From contig CANQJH010000004.1 of NCBI GenBank assembly GCA_947624195.1, forward strand, positions 1 to 64,000: a DNA stretch of 64,000 nt, in the 5' to 3' direction. The translations under genes were made by a program, and so were the position numbers. Positions 46,818 to 56,400 of the stretch are shown in pieces (within the stretch, counting starts at the first letter, position 1; every line of letters starts with the position of its first letter). This stretch comes from an uncultured Clostridia bacterium (lineage in GTDB: Bacteria > Bacillota > Clostridia > TANB77 > CAG-508). Below the pieces are notes generated by a model. It was not told the origin of the DNA. It saw only the letters and a program-made list of their open reading frames with translations, and did no database searches.

Positions 46818-47906
46818 TTAAATGATTGATTTAATCTTGTCTATTATATCTTCATAAGTTTTATTATTAATCTCATTTTTAATTAAGTCATTGTCATCTT
46901 TTTGTATTTCTTTGGAAAGTATTTTCTTAAGTCCTTGATATATGCCATTTTCTGTATTTTCAAGAACAACTGCTTTATCATAATGATCTATGCTTTCCTT
47001 TGCTGGTATATCTGTTATAATAATCTTTTTGTTTAGTATTTTAGCTTCTTCTATTACCATACCATAACCTTCATAATATGAAAGTAGGCAAAAATAATCT
47101 GCTTCTTTAATATATGGATATGGATTAGTTTTTTCTCCAAGCAAATAGAAATTTTCAGTTTCTCCTAATTTATCAATTTGTTTTTGTAGCGAATATCTTA
47201 ATGGTCCATCTCCAACTATATAAACTTTGCTATGTATACCATCTTGCTCTAGCTTTGCATGAACATTTATAAACCTATCTATTGCTTTTGGATCTGCTAA
47301 TCTAGCAACACTTACTAAATTAATATCTTTTTCTTGGTATGGTAGTTCTATCTGTTCTTTTGATTTCTCAATAATTTTTTTATAATCAATGTAATTTCGA
47401 ATTACTACTTCTTCAAAATCATTACCATATTTTTCATTAAATTTATTTTTTATGTCTTCGCTTACAAATACAATTTTGTCATACTTTTTGTATAATTTCT
47501 TATCAAATGAATATTTTATCTTATCCTTTAATCCTTTTGAAAAGAACTTAGAAAGGTCTGTATGTATCCATGCTATCTTTTTTGCTCTTGAATTTTTAGC
47601 AAATAATCTTGTAATAGGACCTTCCAAAAATGCAACATTTACATCATATCCTTCTGGTGCTTTACTTGAAAATAATAATTTGAATGATATCAGCATATGT
47701 TTTAATTTGCTATATTCTTTATATGGTTTATTATACATGCTTATAATTTTAATTTTATCATCTAACTCTTTTTTCAGTTCTCCTCCATCATATATTGTAA
47801 ATACAGTAATGTCATAATCATTAGCTAGCTTATTTACTAAATCAACTAATACTCTTTCAGCTCCGCCAATTGTTAGACTGGTAATACCAAATAAGATTTT
47901 TTTCAA
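46818..47906 (-). CDS. GT4 family glycosyltransferase
   Basis: The 362-aa GT-B enzyme starts MKKILFGITSLTIGGAERVL, a glycine-rich acceptor loop typical of the family. It has IPYPYIKEADYF-like donor-domain sequence (NPYPYIKEADYFCLLSYYEGYGMVIEEA, with the E-x7-E motif), and VYIVGDGPLRYSL. The start codon is TTG at 47906, since AGGAGG ends 8 nt upstream; the frame is open to 47957 but without an SD. It probably transfers a hexose or HexNAc during repeat-unit assembly. Confidence 0.83.
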   Translation of the reverse strand: MKKILFGITSLTIGGAERVLVDLVNKLANDYDITVFTIYDGGELKKELDDKIKIISMYNKPYKEYSKLKHMLISFKLLFSSKAPEGYDVNVAFLEGPITRLFAKNSRAKKIAWIHTDLSKFFSKGLKDKIKYSFDKKLYKKYDKIVFVSEDIKNKFNEKYGNDFEEVVIRNYIDYKKIIEKSKEQIELPYQEKDINLVSVARLADPKAIDRFINVHAKLEQDGIHSKVYIVGDGPLRYSLQKQIDKLGETENFYLLGEKTNPYPYIKEADYFCLLSYYEGYGMVIEEAKILNKKIIITDIPAKESIDHYDKAVVLENTENGIYQGLKKILSKEIQKDDNDLIKNEINNKTYEDIIDKIKSII

Positions 47907-48000
47907 GTTCCGCACCTCCTTTTTTATGCTCTTAAAATTCTTTAAATTCTGTAGCATAGCATTTATATTTTTTATTTATTTGATTTTTGTCTCATCTTTT

Positions 48001-49494
48001 TTAGTATTTATTTATTTTTGTTCCATCTTCTTTTTTCAGCTTTTCGATTTCATTTAATAGCAAAACATTTGAAACTACAATTACAACCATGCAAGATGAA
48101 GCAAAAAATACAAATCCTGAAACAGTTGCTAAAACTAAACTTAAAGCACAACCCGATAGATACATCATCAAATTAGAATTAAGTTTTTTAATATGTTTCA
48201 ATGCTTGCACAACTGAATAAATCATTATTACAATAAATGTTCCTATATATAGTATAAATCCAATTATTCCAAAGTTTAGCGCAAAGCAATGGATTTCGTT
48301 TTCCATACGCATTTCTCTAAAATTTGTATTATATCCATTTCCAAATAATATTGTAATAGGATTTTGTTGATGTTTTACTAAAAATACATTGTATATTAAT
48401 TGTTGCATTCTATTATCATTACTTGCAATATTATGCTCTTTCGTATACTCATATAAATCCACTGTTGCCTGCTTTTGCGCTTCTGACATATAGCCTTCTT
48501 CCATAGTTCCATTGACAATGCTATTGTATATATCAAGCATACTAGTTGACACATGTAAAAGCTCTCCAGTTGAGCTATCTATATTATTTTCTGCAACCTC
48601 ACTAATTTGTTTCCTTCTTTGAAGTGTTTTAGAACCAAGTAAAATTACTGCAATTATTCCTATTGCAAGTATTGTTAGCCCTGCTATTAAAACCTTTTTG
48701 TTTTTACTAAATATAACTTCGTACATTACAAATAAAGCTAAACTAATAAAAAATCCAAATAGACCAACTCTAGTGCCAATAGCAAAACATAGATAAGCTC
48801 CTGTCAAAGCAATGGTTATTATCGAAAAGATTCTCCACTTAAGATTTGATGATTTTACTTGTACAAAAGCTACAAATAATCCCAAGCATAAGATTGCACT
48901 CAAGCTATTTCCTGACTCAATCCAACCCTTGTATCCAGTGCTTGTCTCTCCATAAGTATACGAAGAAGTATGAGTTATAATTGCAAGTAAAATCGAGCAA
49001 ATGTACACTGCAAGCATAATCACTATCGACTTTTTCAATTTTTCTATGCCAAGTCTTTTCTGCTCTATCTGCTGAGCAGTATCATCTTTTTGAATTTTAA
49101 AAGTATAATAATATGCAATTAAATCCACCATTATAAATGTAAAATTGCAAATGTATTGAATTTCTGTCATCATGCTTCCATACGAACAACCTGTAAAAAG
49201 CGGTCTAACTATTAGAAGATGACAAATTGCATAAATAATATATGTCAATCCAATTAGAAATAATTTTAATTTTGTTTTGTTTTTTGATTTTATGAAAATA
49301 CACAATAACACACAAATGGGAATTATCGGTCTTAGAAATGTTGATATTGATATGTTAGTTTCAAACGCGTTTCTAAATAAAAAACTTGCTATATCAAATA
49401 TTGGACATAAAATCACAAATAAACACAAAATATTTTGCGTAGTAAATCCACTTTTTATTTTTGAAAATTTTGATTTTTTCCCTGCATTTTCCAT
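48001..49494 (-). CDS. O-antigen ligase/polymerase-like membrane protein
   Basis: The 497-aa protein has about 11 helices and a large extracellular loop (about residues 280-395) between later helices, as in the Wzy_C/O-antigen ligase family. The conserved loop surroundings include GNGYNTNFREM and ENEIHCFALNFGIIGFILY, resembling the family's HN-x-L and G-Y motifs. It would polymerise repeat units or ligate polymer to an acceptor outside the membrane. Its start region is triplicated: AAGGAAATAAATC and ATGGAAAAT recur twice upstream in degenerate form. Confidence 0.78.
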   Translation of the reverse strand: MENAGKKSKFSKIKSGFTTQNILCLFVILCPIFDIASFLFRNAFETNISISTFLRPIIPICVLLCIFIKSKNKTKLKLFLIGLTYIIYAICHLLIVRPLFTGCSYGSMMTEIQYICNFTFIMVDLIAYYYTFKIQKDDTAQQIEQKRLGIEKLKKSIVIMLAVYICSILLAIITHTSSYTYGETSTGYKGWIESGNSLSAILCLGLFVAFVQVKSSNLKWRIFSIITIALTGAYLCFAIGTRVGLFGFFISLALFVMYEVIFSKNKKVLIAGLTILAIGIIAVILLGSKTLQRRKQISEVAENNIDSSTGELLHVSTSMLDIYNSIVNGTMEEGYMSEAQKQATVDLYEYTKEHNIASNDNRMQQLIYNVFLVKHQQNPITILFGNGYNTNFREMRMENEIHCFALNFGIIGFILYIGTFIVIMIYSVVQALKHIKKLNSNLMMYLSGCALSLVLATVSGFVFFASSCMVVIVVSNVLLLNEIEKLKKEDGTKINKY

Positions 49495-49600
49495 GATTTA
49501 TTTCCTTTTTATTTTGATTTTTTCCCTGTATTTTCCATGATTTGTTTTCTTTTTATTTTGATTTTTTTCTGTATTTTCCATGATTTGTTTTCTTTTTATT
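49466..49600 (-). repeat. Triplicated translation-initiation region of the ligase/polymerase gene
   Basis: Three copies with a 43-44 bp period carry the sequence AAACAAATC ATGGAAAAT or close variants. The start codons lie at 49581, 49538 and 49494 (the true start). The first two frames end after 27 and 9 codons. So two short decoy leader ORFs with almost the same initiation site precede the gene. Confidence 0.8.
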
Positions 49601-49702
49601 TTTATGTTATTCTATTTTTTGCTTTAGTTATTTAAAGCTTAATACTTTAATTATATTTACTTAACCGAAATAAGTAAGACTAAATTTGGATGTGTGTTTA
49701 TT

Positions 49703-50674
49703 TTATTTAATCAAAGTAAGTAAACCTAAAATCTTGCAATAAAGCTTGTAGGTATGTTTGTTAACAGTTTTCATGTATACATTTTTCCCTGATTTTTGAG
49801 ACAAAATCTTATTTTTCTTCCACTCAGGGAATTTAGTATTAAGATTTTGCCAAGTTTCATCAAGAAGCCTTTGCTTAGCCACTTTGTCTTTGATTTGAAC
49901 CATCCTTTTTAGAGAACTGCAAAGCAAAATCCTTGTATATGTATATTCTAGCTCTTCTTTGTATTCATCATATAATTTTTCCTTCTTATAATAATCTAAA
50001 ACATTATTTAGCACATTAAATATATGACCTGTTTTGTAATTCTGCTTGTTTACAATAGAATTTTCTCTTTGTATATAATAAATCAGTGGCTCTTTCACAA
50101 AACTAAATTTATTAATTTGCGGAATAAGTTTATAAAAAAATTCAACATCTTCATAATTTAGACCAACCGGAAATTCACTTTTTATAATATCCCTTTTAAT
50201 TAGCTTATTCCAAGCAACCACTCTGCCATAAGTAAGCATTTCCTTTTTATTTTTATAAACTACCCCTGCATCAATTTTCCTTTTCTCACTTTTTGCATCT
50301 TTATTTGGATAAACCCAATAAAAATCACACTCTACATAATCAGCCTTTTCTTCAACAGCTTTATTGTACATTTTCTCATAAATGGTAACATCAACATAGT
50401 CATCTGAATCAAGGAAAGCTACATAATCTCCCTTAGCATATTTCATGCCATAATTTCTAGCATCAGATAAACCACCATTTTCCTTTTCGACATAAATAAT
50501 ATTTTTATGCTTGTCCAAAAAATCATTAATTATTTTTTTCGAATTATCCCTAGAGCCGTCGTTTACAACAATTATCTCAATATCCTTTAGAGTTTGATTT
50601 ACCAAAGAATTCAAACATTTATCTAGGTATTTCTCCACATTGTAAACCGGAACTATTACACTAACTTTTGGCAT
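49703..50674 (-). CDS. GT2 family glycosyltransferase (EpsH/CpsJ-like)
   Basis: The 323-aa cytoplasmic enzyme has VSVIVPVYNVEKYLDKCLNS, IIVVNDGSRDNS, GLSDARNYGMKYAKGDYVAFLDSDDYV (DSDD metal site) and GLNYEDVEFFYKL, the standard capsule/exopolysaccharide GT2 pattern. The C-terminal 100 residues are helical and basic. It is the first gene of the polysaccharide run, followed by the ligase-like gene. The proximal sequence before the ATG has no good SD; a hairpin separates it from AAAGGA. Confidence 0.87.
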   Translation of the reverse strand: MPKVSVIVPVYNVEKYLDKCLNSLVNQTLKDIEIIVVNDGSRDNSKKIINDFLDKHKNIIYVEKENGGLSDARNYGMKYAKGDYVAFLDSDDYVDVTIYEKMYNKAVEEKADYVECDFYWVYPNKDAKSEKRKIDAGVVYKNKKEMLTYGRVVAWNKLIKRDIIKSEFPVGLNYEDVEFFYKLIPQINKFSFVKEPLIYYIQRENSIVNKQNYKTGHIFNVLNNVLDYYKKEKLYDEYKEELEYTYTRILLCSSLKRMVQIKDKVAKQRLLDETWQNLNTKFPEWKKNKILSQKSGKNVYMKTVNKHTYKLYCKILGLLTLIK

Positions 50675-50686
50675 ATTCTTAGATTA

Positions 50687-50720
50687 TGTTGATTAAAAAA
50701 ATCAACACTTCGTCCTTTCT
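50687..50720 (-). promoter_or_regulatory. SD-hairpin-ATG arrangement before the 49703-50674 gene
   Basis: On the minus strand AGAAAGGA (50720-50713) is followed by TGTTGATT/AATCAACA (50707-50687, 5-nt T loop) and 12 nt to ATG 50674. The stem matches the one before the gene at 39204-40139 in eight of nine pairs. Confidence 0.5.
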
Positions 50721-50875
50721 TCGCTTAAAATCCGCATTTTGCTGTCTTTTCAATAATCTCAAACTGCGATAATTTTATATACCATATAATATCACAATTT
50801 GCTTATATAAACAAGGAAATTAAGGAATATTTTATAATTTTAAAATTTTGCTTTATTCAATTTTTATTATAGATA

Positions 50876-50913
50876 AAAAAGCTTTAGACTTATTTCTAAA
50901 TCTAAAACTTTTT
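50876..50913 (-). terminator. Terminator after the AAA_14 ATPase gene
   Basis: On the minus strand AAAAAGTTTTAGA and TCTAAAGCTTTTT pair over 13 bp with one G-T wobble and a 12-nt loop, followed by TATC after a T-run. It lies about 110 bp past the ATPase stop codon and ends that transcript before the polysaccharide locus. Confidence 0.7.
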
Positions 50914-50916
50914 AAT

Positions 50917-50979
50917 TTTTGCAACAGTGTTGCAAAATTTCAGACGCGTCTAGAATTTCTAATCGTCTAGACGTCTAGA
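50917..50979. promoter_or_regulatory. Cluster of perfect palindromes
   Basis: TTTTGCAACA-G-TGTTGCAAAA (50917-50937) is a perfect 10+1+10 dyad. It is followed by AGACGCGTCT (50942-50951) and TCTAGACGTCTAGA (50966-50979), a perfect 14-bp palindrome. TCTAGA occurs three times. These could be operator sites or parts of an RNA hairpin downstream of the ATPase gene. The remainder of 50675-51020 holds no gene. Confidence 0.5.
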
Positions 50980-51020
50980 TAATTTAATATAAATCTTATT
51001 TTTTATCTAGTATCTTCTAC

Positions 51021-52280
51021 TTATGCATCTTTTAAACTGTTTTCATTTAACAAAAAATCATATATGCTCATGTATATAATTCCATTATCATCTTGCCATT
51101 TTATGAAATGGTCATATACTATAACTATTTTTTTAAAATTATCTCCTACATTTAAAAGTGACTGCAATTCTTGATTTCTTTTTTCTTTATCATCAATACG
51201 ATATGCTGATTGTATATAATACCTATCACTACCTCTATTAACTACAAAATCCACTTCTAGTTGCTTATAATTTTTCTTGCTTTCTGAGAGATTTTCTCTT
51301 TTTTCTATTATACCAACATCAACATTATATCCCCTTCTTCTAAGCTCAGTATATATTATATTTTCCATTATATGTGGCTTTTCTAATTGTCTAAAATTAA
51401 TTAAGCTATTTCTAATTCCTATATCTACAAAATAATATTTTGAAGGTGTTTCAATGTATTTTTTTCCTTTTATATCAAACCTTTTTGATTTTTCTATTAA
51501 AAATGCTTCTTCTAAGTATTTCAAATACAAAGCTATTGTCTTATTAGTGATGTTTTTATTTCCTTTACTTATAAATGTATTATATAGTTTCATCGGATTT
51601 GTAAGAGATCCTATACTTGATGAAATGATTTCAATTAGTGTTTTTAGTTCTTCATCATTTCTAATATCATTTCTTTCAACAACATCATTTATATAAACAT
51701 TATCTTTTTGAAAATTTAGATACTCTATCTTATCTTCTGCATTTTCTAAAGAAACTATAAAAGGTAGCCCTCCATAATTTATATATTGTTCTAATACAGC
51801 TATTTCACTTTTGTCCTTATATACTGACATATATTCCGAAAAACTTAATGGATATACTCTTATTTCATCTCCACGACCTCTAAACTCTGTTATTATGTCT
51901 GATGATAAGAACTTTGAATTACTTCCTGTAACATATACATCTAAATTTGGTTTCCTTAATAAACTATTTAATACACTCTCAAAGTCTTCTACTTTTTGTA
52001 TTTCATCTAAAATTATATAATAAACATTATTATCTTTTATTTTATTCATAATGTATTCATAAAGTTTTTTTGGATTTGTATATTCTTCATTTTCTATGGA
52101 ATCTAATTCTAATTTAATAATGTGATTTTCATCTACTCCGCTATTTATTAAATAGTTTTTGAAAATAGGATCTAATAGATATGATTTTCCACATCTTCTG
52201 ATACCAGTTATTACTTTAATTAATTTATTTTCTTTTTTAGAAATTAATTTATTTAAATAATAATTTCTTTCAATTTCCAT
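51021..52280 (-). CDS. AAA+ ATPase with AAA_14 and DUF4143 domains
   Basis: The 419-aa protein has an N-terminal P-loop ATPase (ITGIRRCGKSYLL Walker A; YIILDEIQKV Walker B; VTGSNSKFLSSD sensor) followed by a C-terminal DUF4143 region (about residues 200-400), a restriction-endonuclease-like fold with LEVDFVV near its end. This is the widespread DUF4143 family, whose function is unsettled; individual members have been linked to accessory or defence loci. ATG 52280 has AGAGGTG 9 nt upstream and is preferred over GTG 52292. It stands between the polysaccharide locus and the DnaA-box region. Confidence 0.88.
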   Translation of the reverse strand: MEIERNYYLNKLISKKENKLIKVITGIRRCGKSYLLDPIFKNYLINSGVDENHIIKLELDSIENEEYTNPKKLYEYIMNKIKDNNVYYIILDEIQKVEDFESVLNSLLRKPNLDVYVTGSNSKFLSSDIITEFRGRGDEIRVYPLSFSEYMSVYKDKSEIAVLEQYINYGGLPFIVSLENAEDKIEYLNFQKDNVYINDVVERNDIRNDEELKTLIEIISSSIGSLTNPMKLYNTFISKGNKNITNKTIALYLKYLEEAFLIEKSKRFDIKGKKYIETPSKYYFVDIGIRNSLINFRQLEKPHIMENIIYTELRRRGYNVDVGIIEKRENLSESKKNYKQLEVDFVVNRGSDRYYIQSAYRIDDKEKRNQELQSLLNVGDNFKKIVIVYDHFIKWQDDNGIIYMSIYDFLLNENSLKDA

Positions 52281-52313
52281 ACTCAAATTCACCTCTATTA
52301 TATATTTTTTCTT

Positions 52314-52460
52314 CTAATTATTTCTCTTTACTTTAATATTATATACAAAAAATATTATTTTATCAATATCTATTCCAAAAAAAGTGTCCTTTTCCACTAT
52401 TTTAGGAATAGCAAAAAAGGACTTTTTTATTTCATTAATTGTATATATTTTTTCACTCAT
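52314..52460 (-). CDS. Small ORF (48 aa) upstream of the AAA_14 ATPase gene
   Basis: The frame encodes MSEKIYTINEIKKSFFAIPK followed by 28 more residues ending KVKRNN. GGGAGAAG lies about 9-11 nt before the ATG. The opening resembles the first helix of MNT-type small nucleotidyltransferases (MSEKIYTIxEIKK), but the catalytic GSxxxG part is missing, so it may be a remnant or an unrelated short partner of the ATPase, whose start is 34 bp downstream. An inverted repeat (GTCCTTTT 52386-52393, AAAAGGAC 52415-52422) lies inside it. Confidence 0.45.
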   Translation of the reverse strand: MSEKIYTINEIKKSFFAIPKIVEKDTFFGIDIDKIIFFVYNIKVKRNN

Positions 52461-52722
52461 AACATAAACTTCTCCCTTTCTATATTGTATCAAATAAATT
52501 ATTTTTTCAATGTAAAAACTTATTTAGTTTACAATACTAGCAATATATTTTTCAGTGCTTTTTATTATCGGCTGTGAATTGTAACAATATATTCATAAAA
52601 TATTTTTATGTTTACAAGATAATTTGTATACATAATAATTAACAAAAAATTATTTAATTTCCATAATAACTTATCAATTATTTTAGTCGATTTTTCGTTA
52701 TCTTCCAACCCATTGAAAAAAG

Positions 52723-53052
52723 TTATTCACAGAGTTATCCACAGTTTCCACAGCATAAAATTCGTGTCATATTTTGTCGAATATGTTTTACATAATATTT
52801 TTAGTGTTACAGATTTGTAAACTTATTATTTCATAATTGTAATATTTATGTAAAATTTATTGTCGCCTTCACGCCAGCTTTTGTTCGATTTACTGCGCTT
52901 TTCGTTGATTTTTTTATCAGTTTATTGGATTTGAAAGTTTTTCACAATTCTTATACCTTATTTTACACTATTGTTTCAAAAGCTTTACGTACGCGACGTT
53001 CTTTTGGTTTACATTTTAAAAAGTTATCCACATAAAAACTGTGGATAACTTT
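52723..53052. promoter_or_regulatory. DnaA-box cluster in a gene-free region
   Basis: Four perfect TTATNCACA boxes occur: 52723-52731 (TTATTCACA, plus), 52735-52743 (TTATCCACA, plus, 12 bp on), 53024-53032 (TTATCCACA, plus) and 53040-53048 (minus). A one-mismatch box TTTTTCACA lies at 52938-52946. The last two form a 13-bp perfect inverted repeat at 53020-53052. The stretch 52461-53137 has no gene. dnaA and dnaN are not in the window, and genes on both sides run in the same direction, so a DnaA-titrating or regulatory cluster is more likely than the chromosomal origin. Confidence 0.7.
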
Positions 53053-53137
53053 CACTTAAACACAAAATTTAAAATTAGTCAGTTAAAAGCAACTATTATA
53101 CCTTTCCAACCAAAAAATCCATTATTAAAGTAAAAAA

Positions 53138-53170
53138 CAACCTCGCAAAATAACTGCAAGGTTGACTTTT
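53138..53170 (-). terminator. Terminator of the pyrH-polC operon
   Basis: On the minus strand CAACCTTGC (53164-53156) and GCGAGGTTG (53146-53138) form a 9-bp stem with one T-G wobble, followed by TTTTTTACTTT. It lies just after the stop of the DUF1294 gene. Confidence 0.8.
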
Positions 53171-53171
53171 A

Positions 53172-53450
53172 TTAACTATTTAATTTATATATGATGTACA
53201 AAATTATACATACTTCTATGAAAATTACAAGTGGAATATATCTCTTAAAAATCTTCTCATCTTTGCGATAATTAAACATTTCTGAGCCAATCATTATGCC
53301 TACGAATCCACCAAGTATTGACAGCAACAAATAGGTAGTGTCTAACCATTTTTTGTTCATTTTAACAATATTAGTTCTTATATTAAGCCAAATAAATATA
53401 TATGAAATTAAATTAATCAAAATAAAATATCCAATTACAAAATTAATCAT
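53172..53450 (-). CDS. DUF1294 family membrane protein
   Basis: The 92-aa protein has three membrane helices and the DUF1294 core KKWLDTTYLLLSILGGFVGIMIGSEMFNYRKDEKIF, close to the family pattern of a basic/aromatic loop, a Gly-rich helix and a charged end. The usual W-R-I-P-E box before the Gly-rich helix is degenerate here. Function is unknown. The SD AGGAGA overlaps the polC stop, with 9 bp between genes, so it is the last cistron of the polC operon. Confidence 0.72.
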   Translation of the reverse strand: MINFVIGYFILINLISYIFIWLNIRTNIVKMNKKWLDTTYLLLSILGGFVGIMIGSEMFNYRKDEKIFKRYIPLVIFIEVCIILYIIYKLNS

Positions 53451-53459
53451 ATTCTCTCC

Positions 53460-56400
53460 TTATCCAAATAAACTTATTTGATTGCTCTGGCTCATACCAT
53501 CTAGGCAACCTGCTTTTTTTAACATATCTACTCCACTTGCTCCTAGTTTTGCTCTTAATCTTAAATCATCTATTGACATAAATTCTCCATCTTTTCGTGC
53601 TTCCTCTACACCTATTGCTGCAACTGAGCCAAATCCCGGAATGCTATTAAGTGGTGGTCTAATTCCCTCATCTTCCATTTTAAATTTAGTTGCATTTGAT
53701 TCGTACAAATCTATTGGTAAAAAGTTTATTTTTCTTTCATACATTTCATTTACTATTTCTAAAGTTTCATACATTGCATTGTCTTTTTGAGTAGCATTGT
53801 TTCCCAAAAGTTCTATTTCCTTCATTTTATTTTTAACTTTTTCTTGTCCGTGACACATTATTTCACTGTCAAATGCATCTGCTCTAATTGTAAAATATGC
53901 TGTGTAATATGCCTTTGGAATATGTACTTTAAACCATGCTATTCTAAAAGCATTAGTTACATAAGCAGCTGCGTGTGCTTTTGGAAATAAGTACTTAATT
54001 TTGTTGCAAGAATCAATATACCACTCTGGAACATTGCACTCTTCCATTGTTTTTTTATATCCTGCCCATTTTTCAGGCTCTTTGCTAACTTTTCCTTTAC
54101 GCACCAACTCCATTATTTTAAATGCGGTATTTGGTGCCACCCCTTGCTTTATCAAGTATAACATAATGTCATCACGAGTACAAATAGTTTCACTCAAAGT
54201 TGCGGTTCCATTGTTGATAAGCTCTTGTGCGTTTCCAAGCCACACATCAGTACCATGTGATAGCCCTGATATTCTAATCAATTCCTCAAATGTTGTAGGC
54301 TTAGTATCTTTAAGCATTCCTCTAACAAATTTTGTTCCAGACTCTGGTATACCATATGTTCCAACCTCTGACTTTATGGCTTCAGGTGTTACTCCCAATG
54401 CCTTAGTTGAAGAATAAATTGACATTGTTTCTTTATCATCAAGTGGTACTTTTGTTGGGTCTAATCCAGTTAAATCATAAAGCATACGAATAACAGTTGG
54501 ATCATCATGTCCTAGAATATCCAATTTAAGTAGGTTTTGGTCTATTGAGTGGTAATCAAAATGTGTAGTTATGATGTCTGAATTTGGGTCGTCAGCAGGA
54601 TGCTGTACTGGTGTAAATTCATAAATTTGTCTTCCCTTTGGTACTACAATAATTCCGCCTGGATGCTGACCAGTAGTTCTTTTTATGCCTGTGCAACCTT
54701 TTGAAATTCTTGAAACCTCAGCATTGCTTGTTGGCTTCCCTTGTTCTTCAAAGTATTTCTTTACATAGCCAAATGCAGTTTTATCAGCTACTGTACCAAC
54801 TGTACCAGCCTTAAATGTAGTTCCTTTACCAAATATAACTTCTGTATATTTATGTGCTTTTGCTTGATATTCTCCTGAGAAGTTTAAGTCAATATCTGGC
54901 TCTTTGTCGCCATTAAATCCTAAGAAAGTTTCGAAAGGTATGTCCATGCCGTCTTTATCTAATCTATGTCCGCATTTAGGGCACATCTTATCCGGCAAGT
55001 CAAATCCATTTTTTATACCATAATCAGTGAAATCAGAATACTTGCACTGTGGGCATCTATAATGAGGTGGAAGTGAGTTTACTTCTGTTATTCCAGTCAT
55101 ATTAGCCGCAAACGATGAACCAACAGAACCTCTGGAACCAACTATATATCCATCTTCATTAGACTTCCATACAAGTTTTTGTGCAATTATGTACATTACG
55201 GAAAAACCATTTTTTATAATTGAATCTAGCTCTCTGTCTAATCTGTCTTGTACTATTTGTGGAAGTGGGTCACCATATAATTCATGTGCTTTCGAATATG
55301 CTATCTCTTTAATTGTCTGTTCACATCCTGGAATATGTGGAGGACATTTTTCTGGAGAAATAGGTCTAATTTTCTCACACATATCAGCTATTTTGTTTGT
55401 ATTAGTTACAACTACTTCATATGCTTTTTCTTTGCCTAAATATTCAAATTCTTCTAGCATTTCCTCTGTTGTCCTTAAATATAAAGGTGCTTGCATATCA
55501 GCATCGTCATATCCTTGTCCTGCTTGAATTATCCTTCTATAAATTTCGTCCTGTGGATCCAAGAAATGCACGTCACAAGTAGCACAAACTGGCTTCGCTA
55601 ATTTTTCACCCAAATCTACAATTTTTCTAACTATATTTCTTAAATCCTCATCACTTTGTAATGTACCATTTCTTACAAGGTACTCATCATTTTGAATTGG
55701 TTGAATCTCCAAATAATCATAGTCTTTTGCAATATCTTCTATATCTTCATCAGATTTTCCGGCAAGTATTGCTTGATACAACTCCCCTTGGTCGCAGGCA
55801 CTTCCTATTATCAACCCTTCTGAATATTTTTTCAAAATCGATTTTAAAATAAGAGGTCTTTTATAAAAGTAATTTACATGTGAAATAGAAACTAATTTGT
55901 ATAAGTTTTTTAGTCCTACATAATCTTTTGCCAAGATTATAATATGATGGCTTTTTAACTTTTTAAAATTAGCTTTGCCAGCCTCTTTGTTGTCAATATC
56001 AGCAAGCTTTTTAATTCCTTGCTCCTCTAGCATTTTGCACATTACATTAAACACTTTTACGGTTGTATCAACATCATCTAATGCTCTATGTGCTACTTCA
56101 ACTTTTATGCCAAGATTTTCAGCAATAATTCCTAATTTGTATTTTTTATAATCTGGAAATAAATCTTTGGCTAACCTTAATGTATCTAAATAAGTGTAAT
56201 CAAATTTTAATCCTAGTTCTTCACAATTATATCTTAAAAATCCTGTATCAAAATCAGCATTATGTGCAACCAAAACTGAGTCTCCAAAGAATTCCAATAT
56301 TTTAGGCATTATCTCTTTTATGGTTGGAGCATCTTTTACCATGTCATCTGTTATATTGGTTATTTCCTGCACTCTATAAGGAATAGGCTTTTCTGGGTTT

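Noticed and set aside
48001-49494. Wzx/Wzy-dependent pathway for the polymer
   Set aside because: A ligase/polymerase-like protein is present, but there is no flippase, and an ABC exporter pair is. The export route is therefore more likely ABC-dependent.
52461-53137. Chromosomal origin oriC
   Set aside because: DnaA boxes are present, but dnaA, dnaN and rpmH are absent and genes to the right run head-on toward it. I report it as a DnaA-box cluster instead.
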